This document shows positions 27,706 through 35,617 of a stretch of 64,000 nucleotides of DNA, piece by piece. This stretch comes from Pseudomonas multiresinivorans (lineage in GTDB: Bacteria > Pseudomonadota > Gammaproteobacteria > Pseudomonadales > Pseudomonadaceae): positions 4,836,001-4,900,000 of the forward strand of contig NZ_CP048833.1 in the NCBI RefSeq assembly GCF_012971725.1. The letters are read 5' to 3'. The number at the start of each line of letters is the position of its first letter. Positions within the stretch are counted from its first letter, which is position 1. The translations under genes and the position numbers were made by a program. The notes beneath the pieces were generated by a model that was not told the origin of the DNA, ran no database searches, and saw only the letters and a list, made by a program, of their open reading frames with translations.

Positions 27706-27899
27706 CAGCGAGGGAATTTTTCGCCTAAGCGAAAAACCGGATGTCCGGGGCAAGACTTTTTGGTTCCTTTTGTGGCGTTTGACAAAAGGGACTCGCCCGA
27801 GGGGGCGAAACAAAGTCTCGCCGCGCACGCCGAAGCGGCGCGAGAAACCTCGAAGCGAAGCAGACACATCGCGGACGGAGTCCGCTCCTACACGAAACG

Positions 27900-29405
27900 T
27901 CAGTCCTTCTTGCCCTTCTTCGCGCTTCCGTAAGCCGCCTCCAGCGCATCGTTGATGGTCTTGAGCACCTTCACCCGCGCATAACGCTTGTCGTTGGCCT
28001 CGATCAGCGTCCAGGGCGCGATCTCTGTACTGGTGCGATCGACCATGTCCCCGACCGCGTCCACGTACTGGTCCCACTTGTCGCGGTTGCGCCAGTCCTC
28101 CTCGGTGATCTTGAAGCGCTTGAAGGGAATCGACTCGCGCTCCTTGAAGCGCTCCAGCTGGGTGTCCTGGTCGATGGACAGCCAGAACTTCACCAGCACG
28201 ATGCCGTAGTCCGCCAACTGCTCCTCGAAGTCGTTGATTTCCGCGTAGGCACGCAGCCAGTCGGCATCGGTGGCAAAGCCCTCGATCCGCTCCACCAGCA
28301 CGCGGCCGTACCAGGAGCGGTCGAAGATGGTGAACTGCCGGCGCGCCGGGATGTGCCGCCAGAAGCGCCACAGGTAGGGTTGCGCACGCTCCTCTTCGGT
28401 GGGCGCGGCAATCGGCACGATGCGGTACTGGCGCGGGTCCAGCGCGTCGGTGACACGGCGAATAGCGCCGCCCTTGCCGGCCGCGTCGTTGCCCTCGAAC
28501 ACGGCAATCAGCGAGTGGCTGCGGAAACGCTTGTCGCGCATCAGCGTGGCCAGGCGCGCCTGCTCCTTGGCCAGTTGTTCCTTGTACTGGTCCTTGTCCA
28601 GCTTCAGGCTCAGGTCGAGCGCGTCCAGCAGGCCCTTGTTGTCGAGGCTGGAGACCAACGGCGCGGCATGCGGTTGCGGCGTCGGCCGGTCCTTGCGCTT
28701 GAGTGCGGCCTGCAAGCTTTCGAGGATGGTGCGGCCCACCGTCAGACTGCGGTAGCGCTCGTCGGAACCTTCCACCACGTACCAGGGCGCGTAGTCGCGG
28801 CTGGTGCGGCGCAACACGCGCTCGCCGTAGCGCACGAACTTGTCGTAGACCTCGCTCTGCTTCCAGTCCACGTCGCTGAGCTGCCAACTGCGCGTCGGGT
28901 CGTTCTCCAGCGCCTTGAGGCGCTCCTTGAGCTGCTTCTTGGAGAGGTGGAACCAGAACTTGAAGATCAGCGCCCCCTCGTCGGAGTACATGCGCTCGAA
29001 GCGCTCGGCGTCGTTGATCAGGCCGTCGAGCTGGCTGTCCTTGATCTCGCCGGTGACCCGCGCGTAAAGCATCTGGCTGTACCAGTTGCCGAAGAAGATG
29101 CCGGTCGTGCCCTTGGGCGGCAGGCGGCGCCAGAAGCGCCACTGTGGTGGACGGGAAAGCTCCTCGTCGGTGGGCAGGAGGAAGCTTTCCACGCGGATCA
29201 GACGCGGGTCCATCCACTCGTTGAGCAGCTTCACCGTCTCGCCCTTGCCGGCCCCCTCGATACCGTTGATCAGGACGATCACCGGAAAACGCGCCTGCTG
29301 CTTGAGCTCGTACTGTGCCTCGAGCAAGGCCTCGCGCAGCACAGCGACTTCCTTCTCGTAGGTTTCCTTGTCGATGGAATGACCGATCTCGGCGGATTCG
29401 AACAT
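27900..29405 (-). CDS. pap: polyphosphate:AMP phosphotransferase (PPK2 class II)
   Basis: 501 residues made of two fused PPK2 domains. Each has a P-loop: GIEGAGKGE at residues 48-56 and GNDAAGKGG at 305-313. Each also has the lid/Walker B pattern (RFWRRLPPKG...NWYSQML and RFWRHIPARRQFTIFDRSWYGRVLVER). The enzyme makes ADP from AMP and polyphosphate. The two-domain length is that of Pap-type enzymes. ATG 29405 follows AAGGAGA. It ends in a Lys-rich tail. It is divergent from mnmC. Confidence 0.92.
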   Translation of the reverse strand: MFESAEIGHSIDKETYEKEVAVLREALLEAQYELKQQARFPVIVLINGIEGAGKGETVKLLNEWMDPRLIRVESFLLPTDEELSRPPQWRFWRRLPPKGTTGIFFGNWYSQMLYARVTGEIKDSQLDGLINDAERFERMYSDEGALIFKFWFHLSKKQLKERLKALENDPTRSWQLSDVDWKQSEVYDKFVRYGERVLRRTSRDYAPWYVVEGSDERYRSLTVGRTILESLQAALKRKDRPTPQPHAAPLVSSLDNKGLLDALDLSLKLDKDQYKEQLAKEQARLATLMRDKRFRSHSLIAVFEGNDAAGKGGAIRRVTDALDPRQYRIVPIAAPTEEERAQPYLWRFWRHIPARRQFTIFDRSWYGRVLVERIEGFATDADWLRAYAEINDFEEQLADYGIVLVKFWLSIDQDTQLERFKERESIPFKRFKITEEDWRNRDKWDQYVDAVGDMVDRTSTEIAPWTLIEANDKRYARVKVLKTINDALEAAYGSAKKGKKD

Positions 29406-29514
29406 GCAGCTCTCCTTGTTTCGAAGTGAATAGAAGGTAGCGGAAGTGACGCAGCCTGTCCTCGCAATGGATCGGCTAAACTGCCGCCTTCGCTTCCCTG
29501 CCCTGCATCCCTTC

Positions 29515-31482
29515 ATGCCAGACATCAGCAGCGCCCAGATCGACTGGGACGAGAACGGCCAGCCGACTTCCCGCGTCTACGGCGATGTGTATTTCTCCCC
29601 CGTCTCCGGTATCGCCGAGACGCACCACGTGTTCATCAACGGCAACCGCCTGCCCGAACGCTTCGCCGCACTGCCTGCTGGCGGGCGTCTGTGCATCGGC
29701 GAAACCGGCTTCGGCACCGGGCTGAACTTCCTCTGCGCCTGGCAGCTGTTCGAAGAACAGGCGCCGAGCGATGCGCGGCTGCACTTCATCAGCACCGAGA
29801 AGTACCCGGTGGCGCCAGATGACCTGCGCCGCGCCTTCACCCTCTGGCCGGAGCTGGCGCATCTGTCGGGGCAAGTGCTGGAGCAGTACGTGGCGATCAA
29901 CCCCGGCTTCCAGCGCTTGGTCTTCGCCGGGGGGCGCGTGGTGCTGACCCTGCTGGTGGGCGACGTGCTGGAAACCCTGCCCGAGCTGGACGCGCACATC
30001 GATGCCTGGTTCCTCGATGGTTTCTCCCCGGCGAAGAACCCGCAGATGTGGAACGACGCGCTTTACGCGCAGCTGGCCCGTCTTTCGGCGCCGGGCACGA
30101 CCCTCGCCACCTTCACCAGCGCCGGTTTCGTACGCCGCGGGCTGGGCGCGGCCGGCTTCAAGATTCGCCGGACCCTGGGCTTCGGCAAGAAATGGGAGAT
30201 GTCCCAGGGCGAATTCATCGGCCTAGAACAGCCCACCGGCAAGCCCTGGTACGCCCGACCAGCTCGCTCGAAAGGAGCGCGCGAAGCCCTGGTGATAGGC
30301 GGCGGCATGGCCGGTTGCGCCAGTGCCGCGAGTCTCGCCGCACGCGGCTGGCAGGTGACCCTGATCGAGCGTCATACCGGCCTTGCCGAGGAAGCCTCGG
30401 GCAATCCCCAGGGCGTGCTCTACCTCAAGCTATCCGCCCACGGCACGGCGCTGTCGCGGCTGATCGTCAGCGGCTTTGGCCACACGCGGCGGCTGATCCA
30501 GCGTCTGCAGAAGGGCGAGGAATGGTCCGACTGCGGCGTACTGCAACTGGGCTTCGATGAAGCCGAGGCCGGCCGCCAGACGAAGCTCGCCGAAGCCTTC
30601 CCCGACTCGCTGCTGCGCCTGCTGGACAAGGCAGAGGCGGAAAAGCTCGCCGGCGTCGGCCTGCCCGCCGGCGGGCTGTTCTATCCCGAAGGTGGCTGGG
30701 TACATCCGCCGGCCCTGTGCCGGCACCTGGCGCAGCATCCGAACATCCGCGTGCTGGCCGGCGAGGAAGTCCGCCTGCAACGCGAAGCCGATGGCTGGAG
30801 CGCCTGGAGCGGCGACGCAAAACTTGCCAGCGCGCCCGTCGCCATCCTTGCCACCGCCGCCGAGGTGCGCCGCTTCGAAGGCGCATCGAGCCTGCCGATG
30901 AAGCGCATTCGCGGGCAGATCACGCGCATCCCCGCGACCGTCGACAGCTCCGCGCTGAGCACCGTGGTCTGCGCCGAAGGCTACGTCGCCCCGCCGCGTC
31001 ACGGCGAGCACACCCTGGGCGCCAGTTTCGAATTCAAGCGAGACGACACTGAGCCATCATTGGAAGAACACCTGGGTAATCTCGACCTGCTGGCAGAGAT
31101 ATCCACAGACCTGAGCGAACGCATGCACATCGCCCAACTGGACCCGGCAACTCTGCAGGGCCGCGCCGCCTTCCGCTGCACCACGCCGGACTATCTGCCA
31201 CTGGTGGGCCCGCTGGCCGACCGCGAAGCCTTCGCCAGCACCTACGCTGTACTGGGCAAGGATGCGCGCCAGGTGCCGGAAACTCCGTGCCCCTGGCTCG
31301 ACGGCCTGTACCTGAACAGCGCCCACGGCTCCCGCGGGCTGGTCACCGCGCCGCTGGCTGGCGAGTTGCTCGCCGCCTGGATCGACGACGAAACGCTACC
31401 CTTGCCTCGCGCCGTGGCCGAGGCCTGCCACCCGAACCGTTTCTTCCTGCGCGACATCGTGCGCGGCCAGAAGAACGCCTGA
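29515..31482 (+). CDS. mnmC: bifunctional tRNA mnm5s2U biosynthesis enzyme MnmC
   Basis: 655 residues. The N-terminal methyltransferase domain (GETGFGTGLNFLCAW SAM motif; DAWFLDGFSPAKNPQMW) is fused to an FAD-dependent oxidoreductase (VIGGGMAGCASAASLAARGW dinucleotide fold). The oxidoreductase removes the carboxymethyl group and the methyltransferase methylates U34 of tRNA. Both active regions are intact. ATG 29515 gives the usual start; the frame extends 69 bases upstream without conservation. Confidence 0.95.
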   Translation: MPDISSAQIDWDENGQPTSRVYGDVYFSPVSGIAETHHVFINGNRLPERFAALPAGGRLCIGETGFGTGLNFLCAWQLFEEQAPSDARLHFISTEKYPVAPDDLRRAFTLWPELAHLSGQVLEQYVAINPGFQRLVFAGGRVVLTLLVGDVLETLPELDAHIDAWFLDGFSPAKNPQMWNDALYAQLARLSAPGTTLATFTSAGFVRRGLGAAGFKIRRTLGFGKKWEMSQGEFIGLEQPTGKPWYARPARSKGAREALVIGGGMAGCASAASLAARGWQVTLIERHTGLAEEASGNPQGVLYLKLSAHGTALSRLIVSGFGHTRRLIQRLQKGEEWSDCGVLQLGFDEAEAGRQTKLAEAFPDSLLRLLDKAEAEKLAGVGLPAGGLFYPEGGWVHPPALCRHLAQHPNIRVLAGEEVRLQREADGWSAWSGDAKLASAPVAILATAAEVRRFEGASSLPMKRIRGQITRIPATVDSSALSTVVCAEGYVAPPRHGEHTLGASFEFKRDDTEPSLEEHLGNLDLLAEISTDLSERMHIAQLDPATLQGRAAFRCTTPDYLPLVGPLADREAFASTYAVLGKDARQVPETPCPWLDGLYLNSAHGSRGLVTAPLAGELLAAWIDDETLPLPRAVAEACHPNRFFLRDIVRGQKNA

Positions 31483-31537
31483 TCATCTCGCGGTCCAGCG
31501 ACAGGACCGCGACCAGCTTCCAGAGCGGACCACCGAC

Positions 31538-32287
31538 ATGGATGCACTGCTGCTTGAATCCTCCGCCATCGGCCTGATCCTCGGGCTGCTGCTGGGCCTG
31601 ACCGGCGCCGGCGGCTCACTGGTGGCGCTGCCGCTGCTGCTCAGCCTGCACCTGCCGTTGCACGATGCCATTGGCGTCAGCCTGGGCGCGGTGGCGCTTT
31701 CGGCCGCCATCGGCGCGGTGCCGCGCGCGCGGCAGGGCCAGGTGGCGTGGAAGCCGCTGTTCTGGCTGGTGATCACCGGCTGGCCGGGCAACGCCATCGG
31801 CCAGTGGCTGGGCAAGTTCGTGCCCGATGGCTGGCTGATCATCGGCTTCTGCGTGCTGGTGCTGTGGTCGGCCTGGCGCATGTGGCAGGGCTCCGGCCAG
31901 CCGCGTGTGTCCGACCAGCCGACGCGCAACGGGCCGCTGCTGGGCGTGGGATTGGCGGTGGGCATGCTGTCCGGTCTGATGGGCGTGGGCGGCGGCTTCC
32001 TGATCGTACCGGGGCTGCTGTGGTTCACGCCGCTGTCGATGATGGCGGCAACCGCGACGTCCATGGCGGTGATCGCGCTGGTGTCCGGCGGCGGGTTCCT
32101 GCTCTACCTGACCCACGCACAGCCACCGCTGCCCTTGCTGGCGTGCCTGGCGGCGGGCGGTGCACTGGGCGTGCTGTTCGGCAATCGCCTGGCGGTGCGC
32201 CTGGGCGGCGCGACATTGCAGCGCCTGTTCGCGCTGATGCTGGTGGCGGTCAGTCTGTCCCTGGCGGCACAGAAACTGATGAGCTGA
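31538..32287 (+). CDS. TauE/SafE family permease
   Basis: 249 residues with about eight membrane helices and the duplicated TauE/SafE motif (GLLLGLTGAGGSLVALPLLL near residue 15 and GLMGVGGGFLIVPGL near 150). Family members move sulfonates, sulfite or related anions. Substrate not predictable. It lies 55 bases after mnmC and converges with a MarR gene with a 3-base gap. Confidence 0.88.
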   Translation: MDALLLESSAIGLILGLLLGLTGAGGSLVALPLLLSLHLPLHDAIGVSLGAVALSAAIGAVPRARQGQVAWKPLFWLVITGWPGNAIGQWLGKFVPDGWLIIGFCVLVLWSAWRMWQGSGQPRVSDQPTRNGPLLGVGLAVGMLSGLMGVGGGFLIVPGLLWFTPLSMMAATATSMAVIALVSGGGFLLYLTHAQPPLPLLACLAAGGALGVLFGNRLAVRLGGATLQRLFALMLVAVSLSLAAQKLMS

Positions 32288-32290
32288 CGC

Positions 32291-32779
32291 TCAGAACTCT
32301 TCTTCCTCTTCTTCCTCGACGCCGCTACCCGGCGTCTCGAACAATTCGGCCGCGCGCAACAGCCCGGCGAGAATCGCGTGCTGCTCCCATTCGGGCAAAC
32401 CGGCGAAGCGTTCCAGGGCGTGCTCGGGCAGTAGCGCCGGGCTGTGTTTCAGCGCTTTGCGGCCATCGGCTTCAAGGCTCATCCACTGCTTGCGGCGATC
32501 ATCATCGTCGCGCCGCCGCGTCAGCAGCCCCTTGCTTTCCAACCGGGCCAGCGCACCGGAAAGCGATGACTGGGACAGCGCCACGTGCCGCGCCAACTGA
32601 CCAGCGGTTATCTCCCCCTCCAACTCCACCACCTGCAGGATCAGCAGCTGCAGCGGCGTCAATTCGCCATCGCGGCCCAGGCTCTTGGAGTGCACTTCCG
32701 CCGCCTGCTGCAGGCGCCTCAGGGCCTGCAGCATGGAGAGTGCGTGGGCGTTGCTCATCGAAGCCTTGCTGTCGGTCAT
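32291..32779 (-). CDS. MarR-family regulator with acidic C-terminal tail
   Basis: 162 residues: winged helix (ITAGQLARHVALSQSSLSGALARLESKGLLTRRRDDDDRRKQWMSL) followed by a tail of consecutive Glu residues just before the final Phe. It is divergent from the amidotransferase gene that the prophage interrupts, as PA3458 is from PA3459, and probably regulates that osmoprotectant operon. A second in-frame Met lies 7 codons in. Confidence 0.85.
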   Translation of the reverse strand: MTDSKASMSNAHALSMLQALRRLQQAAEVHSKSLGRDGELTPLQLLILQVVELEGEITAGQLARHVALSQSSLSGALARLESKGLLTRRRDDDDRRKQWMSLEADGRKALKHSPALLPEHALERFAGLPEWEQHAILAGLLRAAELFETPGSGVEEEEEEEF

Positions 32780-32957
32780 CTCAGTCCACCTGCTGCTCCG
32801 TCATTTTTCCTCAATGAAATCAAATAGAACTCTCGCCAGATCGACGGGTCATCCCCTATGGGCCGCGTAAGAAGGCATCGGACATCGACGCTGTCGCGCC
32901 CCACAGGCGTCCATGAGACGCCACCCACTTCATCCCCAACGGAGTACCGGTAAGGAC

Positions 32958-33026
32958 ATGTGCGGAATAGCAGGAGTACTAAACATGCGCCTCAATGGGG
33001 ATTCTAGGGCCATCAAAAGCCCCTAA
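32958..33026 (+). pseudogene. 5' stub of an MCGIAG glutamine amidotransferase (probably NAGGN synthase), cut by the prophage
   Basis: The frame opens MCGIAGVLN, whose Met-Cys-Gly-Ile is the processed N-terminus of class II glutamine amidotransferases with Cys as nucleophile. It then loses all similarity and stops after 22 codons. GTAAGGAC is its ribosome site. In P. aeruginosa the gene divergent from this MarR regulator (PA3459) is such an enzyme, acting in N-acetylglutaminylglutamine amide synthesis, so the rest of the host gene should lie beyond the far prophage end. If the crossover core includes the start, the far copy may be intact. Confidence 0.6.
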
Positions 33027-33045
33027 AACCCCCTTCAGGTCATGG

Positions 33046-33066
33046 AAGTGGTACAAAAAGTGGTAC
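33046..33066 (+). repeat. tandem AAGTGGTAC direct repeat near the prophage junction
   Basis: AAGTGGTAC occurs twice with a 12-base period (33046-33054 and 33058-33066). It lies about 70 bases inside the phage end in a non-coding strip. Tandem 9-mers beside an attachment site are what integrase arm-binding sites look like. Confidence 0.4.
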
Positions 33067-33105
33067 GAGCAAAACTCCGCCTCGCCCGTTCTGGGAGGTC
33101 AATCT

Positions 33106-33579
33106 TTAAAGCAGCGTCTCCTGCCCAAGCCGATAGCTGAAGGAAGGACTTCCGGTGTTGCTGACGGTGCGCAGGCGCACATAGTAGCCCGGCGGAACGG
33201 TGCCCATGACGCACCCTGACTGCGGCTGCACACCTTGAATGGCCACCGCAAGGGTATAAGTCTGACCTAGGCCCGCCACCGCGATCTGCTGAACATTGGC
33301 CGTGAAACCGATATCGCTGGCGATCTCCAGGAACACATCACCATTCTGGCCGCCAGCAATGCTCGCCGTTACCGTCAGCTGCACGCTATAGCTGACCAAT
33401 GCCCAGCGGGTAGCGCTGACCTGGAACGCGGTATTGAGCGAGCGACTAACGCCGCTCTGACTCATTGACGTACCGCTGACCACCCTGCCCTTACTGTCGA
33501 CTGTAACCGTGTGATAGGTGCCAGCAGAGACGACGTTCGGCAGGTTCAGCGGATCAGCTGTCTCAACCGGCCCGATCAT
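33106..33579 (-). CDS. phage tail-fibre-associated protein
   Basis: 157 residues. The N-terminal LPNVVSAGTYHTVTVDSKGRVVSGT is the linker repeat found near receptor-binding ends of many phage tail fibres (SAGTYxxVTVDxKGRV). The remainder is beta-rich without charge clusters. ATG 33579 overlaps the upstream stop (ATGA) and is preferred over a start 39 bases earlier. It is the last gene of the late operon, next to the host junction. Likely a virion tip or fibre component. Confidence 0.7.
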   Translation of the reverse strand: MIGPVETADPLNLPNVVSAGTYHTVTVDSKGRVVSGTSMSQSGVSRSLNTAFQVSATRWALVSYSVQLTVTASIAGGQNGDVFLEIASDIGFTANVQQIAVAGLGQTYTLAVAIQGVQPQSGCVMGTVPPGYYVRLRTVSNTGSPSFSYRLGQETLL

Positions 33580-33875
33580 GGAATGTACTCCTGCACGCAG
33601 ATTCGACCGGTTGTCCAAGTCGAGCCTGACGGCTCCCAGCAGTAGACCCAGAGGCCGGCAATCCCTGAACTAGTCTTGGCCGGCCCTTGCAGCCTGCACA
33701 GTTCATAGCCATGCACGCTGTCAGTTGGGGAGCCTACCGGAGCGGACGCGCCTTCCCAGAAGTAGGCCGATCCACCACGCTTATTCTGCAGGAGCAGCCG
33801 AGTTCCTACCGGGAAGCCTGATGCTGCATACACGTCAACCCACGTATTCACCGCTGGGGTAATGTCGTTGATCAT
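33576..33875 (-). CDS. phage hypothetical protein, tail-associated
   Basis: 99-residue protein with a repeated Trp/aromatic pattern (NTWVDVYAASGFPVGTRLLLQNK, ELCRLQGPAKTSSGIAGLWVYCWEP). No recognised family. It is coupled to the following tail-fibre-associated gene by an ATGA overlap, so a tail or host-recognition role is plausible. Confidence 0.65.
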   Translation of the reverse strand: MINDITPAVNTWVDVYAASGFPVGTRLLLQNKRGGSAYFWEGASAPVGSPTDSVHGYELCRLQGPAKTSSGIAGLWVYCWEPSGSTWTTGRICVQEYIP

Positions 33876-33908
33876 TGCTTGTCTCCATGGGCTGACGCAT
33901 CAAGGGAA

Positions 33909-34445
33909 TTACTCCTTCCCCTTAATCGGCGGAGATCCCGCCAAGAGTTCAGTTTTGCGGGTGCTGTCTCGCGTCGTGCCAAGCCAGAACGCCAAAGCGC
34001 TGGTGAACCCGCCGCTGAGCTGACCGATCATGTAAACGACGATATCCCGGTTGGTCGCCGGCACGTCGAACCTGAGCAGCAGGATCAGGGTTGCAGTGAA
34101 CGCCCCAACGACGAAGCACGTCAGCAGAGCCGGAACCATCGAGTGATTGGCCATCTGCATCCTGCGCGCACTTTCACGGTCGCCCGCGGCGATTGCCTCA
34201 AGGTCAGAGGTCTGCTTGAACCCGAGCGCCTGCATCTGCGAAGCAAATGCCTGATCGGCCTGCTTCAGGGCCAGCATCTGCTCAGGCGTGGCGCCGGCTA
34301 TGGCCTGGCGAACTGCATCAGTGGTCTTGTCGGATAGGCCCAATGCGGACGCTGCGGCATCGACTGCCATGCCACCAAGTGGGCCACCGAGCGCTGTGCC
34401 GATCCAGGGGGAAACGGTTTTTACTACGGTTTTCCAGTCCATCAT
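33909..34445 (-). CDS. phage holin, 3TM type
   Basis: 178 residues matching the layout of the three-TM gene-transfer/phage holin family. An amphipathic N-terminus (SPWIGTALGGPLGGMAVDAAASALGL) precedes the conserved GATPEQMLALKQADQAFASQM helix and DRESARRMQM. Two strong membrane helices follow (VPALLTCFVVGAFTATLILLL and IVVYMIGQLSGGFTSALAFWLG). It would permeabilise the inner membrane for the lysozyme encoded just upstream, with which it overlaps by 4 bases. Confidence 0.8.
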   Translation of the reverse strand: MMDWKTVVKTVSPWIGTALGGPLGGMAVDAAASALGLSDKTTDAVRQAIAGATPEQMLALKQADQAFASQMQALGFKQTSDLEAIAAGDRESARRMQMANHSMVPALLTCFVVGAFTATLILLLRFDVPATNRDIVVYMIGQLSGGFTSALAFWLGTTRDSTRKTELLAGSPPIKGKE

Positions 34446-34870
34446 TCCCCCTTGAACATTGCTTGTTCGGCGGCGCGTCGTTTCACCAGCCCTGGCAAGA
34501 CCTTCCCGCCAGCCTTATTCCACCGCGGGAATTGCTCGGCCGCTCCGGCATAGTCCTTGGCATTCAGCAGCTTCAGCAGCGTCGAAGACTCAAGGTTTGC
34601 GGCGCCCAGGTTGTAGGTGAAGCTGGTCAGCGCATCCCACTGCCCTTGGGTAAGCGGGACCTTCACGAGCCTTGCGATCTCTGGCTCAAAGCGGCCAATA
34701 TCCTCAGTCAACAGGCGTTCTGCCTCGGCTTTGGAGATCGTCATCCCGCGCTTCACGCCTCGGGTTGTTCCATAGCCAATCGTCCAGACACCCACGGAAT
34801 CCTGATACGCGTCCAGCCGCAGTCCTTCGAAGGCTTTGATGAGGCTGACGCCTCGCTCCGATGTCCTCAT
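34442..34870 (-). CDS. phage endolysin, GH24 lysozyme
   Basis: 142-residue muramidase with the full T4-lysozyme-type triad at canonical spacing: Glu15 (KAFEGLRLDAY), Asp24 (QDSVG) and Thr30 (WTIGYGT). C-terminal LVKRRAAEQAMF is typical. There is no signal peptide or SAR helix, so export needs a large-hole holin. It directly precedes the 3TM holin and is divergent from the SGNH hydrolase. Confidence 0.93.
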   Translation of the reverse strand: MRTSERGVSLIKAFEGLRLDAYQDSVGVWTIGYGTTRGVKRGMTISKAEAERLLTEDIGRFEPEIARLVKVPLTQGQWDALTSFTYNLGAANLESSTLLKLLNAKDYAGAAEQFPRWNKAGGKVLPGLVKRRAAEQAMFKGE

Positions 34871-34915
34871 TTTTCACCCTTACCGTTGGTACACTAAGCC
34901 CGACAAGGAGGGCCT

Positions 34916-35617
34916 ATGCTCGTTAGAAAACTGGTCGTTGCTGCGTGCTTCACTCTCGCCATTTCCACCGCACAGGCGACAGACGTCCTCATCGAGGCCT
35001 ATGGCGACTCGACAACCGAGGGATGGCAGGTAATCAATGGGGCTAGCGTCATTTCGCCGAACAGCGAAACGAAAGTTCTAGAGCGAATGCTTCAGCAGAA
35101 ATACGGGACTGGCGTCCGCATCTCCAACCAGGGAGTTGGGGGAACCCAGGCGTCTCAGCTTCTCTATGGATCGGACGGGAAACATCCAATCTGGGAAGAC
35201 CAGATGCGTGACTCAGTTGCGAAGATCATCACGTTGAACATGAGCCTCAACGACGCGTATTTCCAATCGGTCCCTACCGCTGGAATCTTGGCTGAGTCAC
35301 CGCAGGCTTACGCCGAAATCCTCAAGCAATTGATCTTCACGGCACGGAAGTACGGAAAGGAAGTCGTTCTATACGAGCCAAATCCAGTGTGCAAAGAGCC
35401 ACGTCAGAGCAAGCTGCAATACTACGTGGCGCACATGAACATCGTTGCCGCAGCGACCTCAACACCAATCGTTGCGCACTACTACGGGCTCCAGAACATC
35501 ACGGGATGGCAGAACATGCTTTCCGATTGCGTCCATCCGCTGGACTCCATGTATCAGCTCAAGGCTGAGCGCGAATTCCCTGCTATCACGGCGATCATCG
35601 ACCGAATCGCGCCATAG
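34916..35617 (+). CDS. secreted SGNH/GDSL hydrolase, probable phage moron
   Basis: 233 residues. Signal peptide with cleavage about AQA|TD (residues 21/22). SGNH blocks: GDSTTEG (Ser32 nucleophile), GVGG (Gly), LNMSLND (Asn) and DCVHP (Asp204, His207). Family members are periplasmic or secreted esterases and acetylhydrolases, often acting on acylated sugars. It is transcribed against the late genes between lysozyme and tail fibre, with its own strong AAGGAGG site and a TACACT -10-like box at 34889. GC is lower than neighbouring host DNA. This fits lysogenic conversion, for example O-antigen deacetylation, but the substrate is inference. Confidence 0.8.
   Translation: MLVRKLVVAACFTLAISTAQATDVLIEAYGDSTTEGWQVINGASVISPNSETKVLERMLQQKYGTGVRISNQGVGGTQASQLLYGSDGKHPIWEDQMRDSVAKIITLNMSLNDAYFQSVPTAGILAESPQAYAEILKQLIFTARKYGKEVVLYEPNPVCKEPRQSKLQYYVAHMNIVAAATSTPIVAHYYGLQNITGWQNMLSDCVHPLDSMYQLKAEREFPAITAIIDRIAP

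Noticed and set aside
32820..33100. tRNA gene as prophage attachment site
   Set aside because: No cloverleaf or T-arm sequence is visible at the junction; the host side is the start of a protein gene.
32995..33219. 74-codon plus-strand frame across the junction
   Set aside because: It starts inside the truncated gene region, spans the att-like repeats and runs antisense into the tail gene; no ribosome site.
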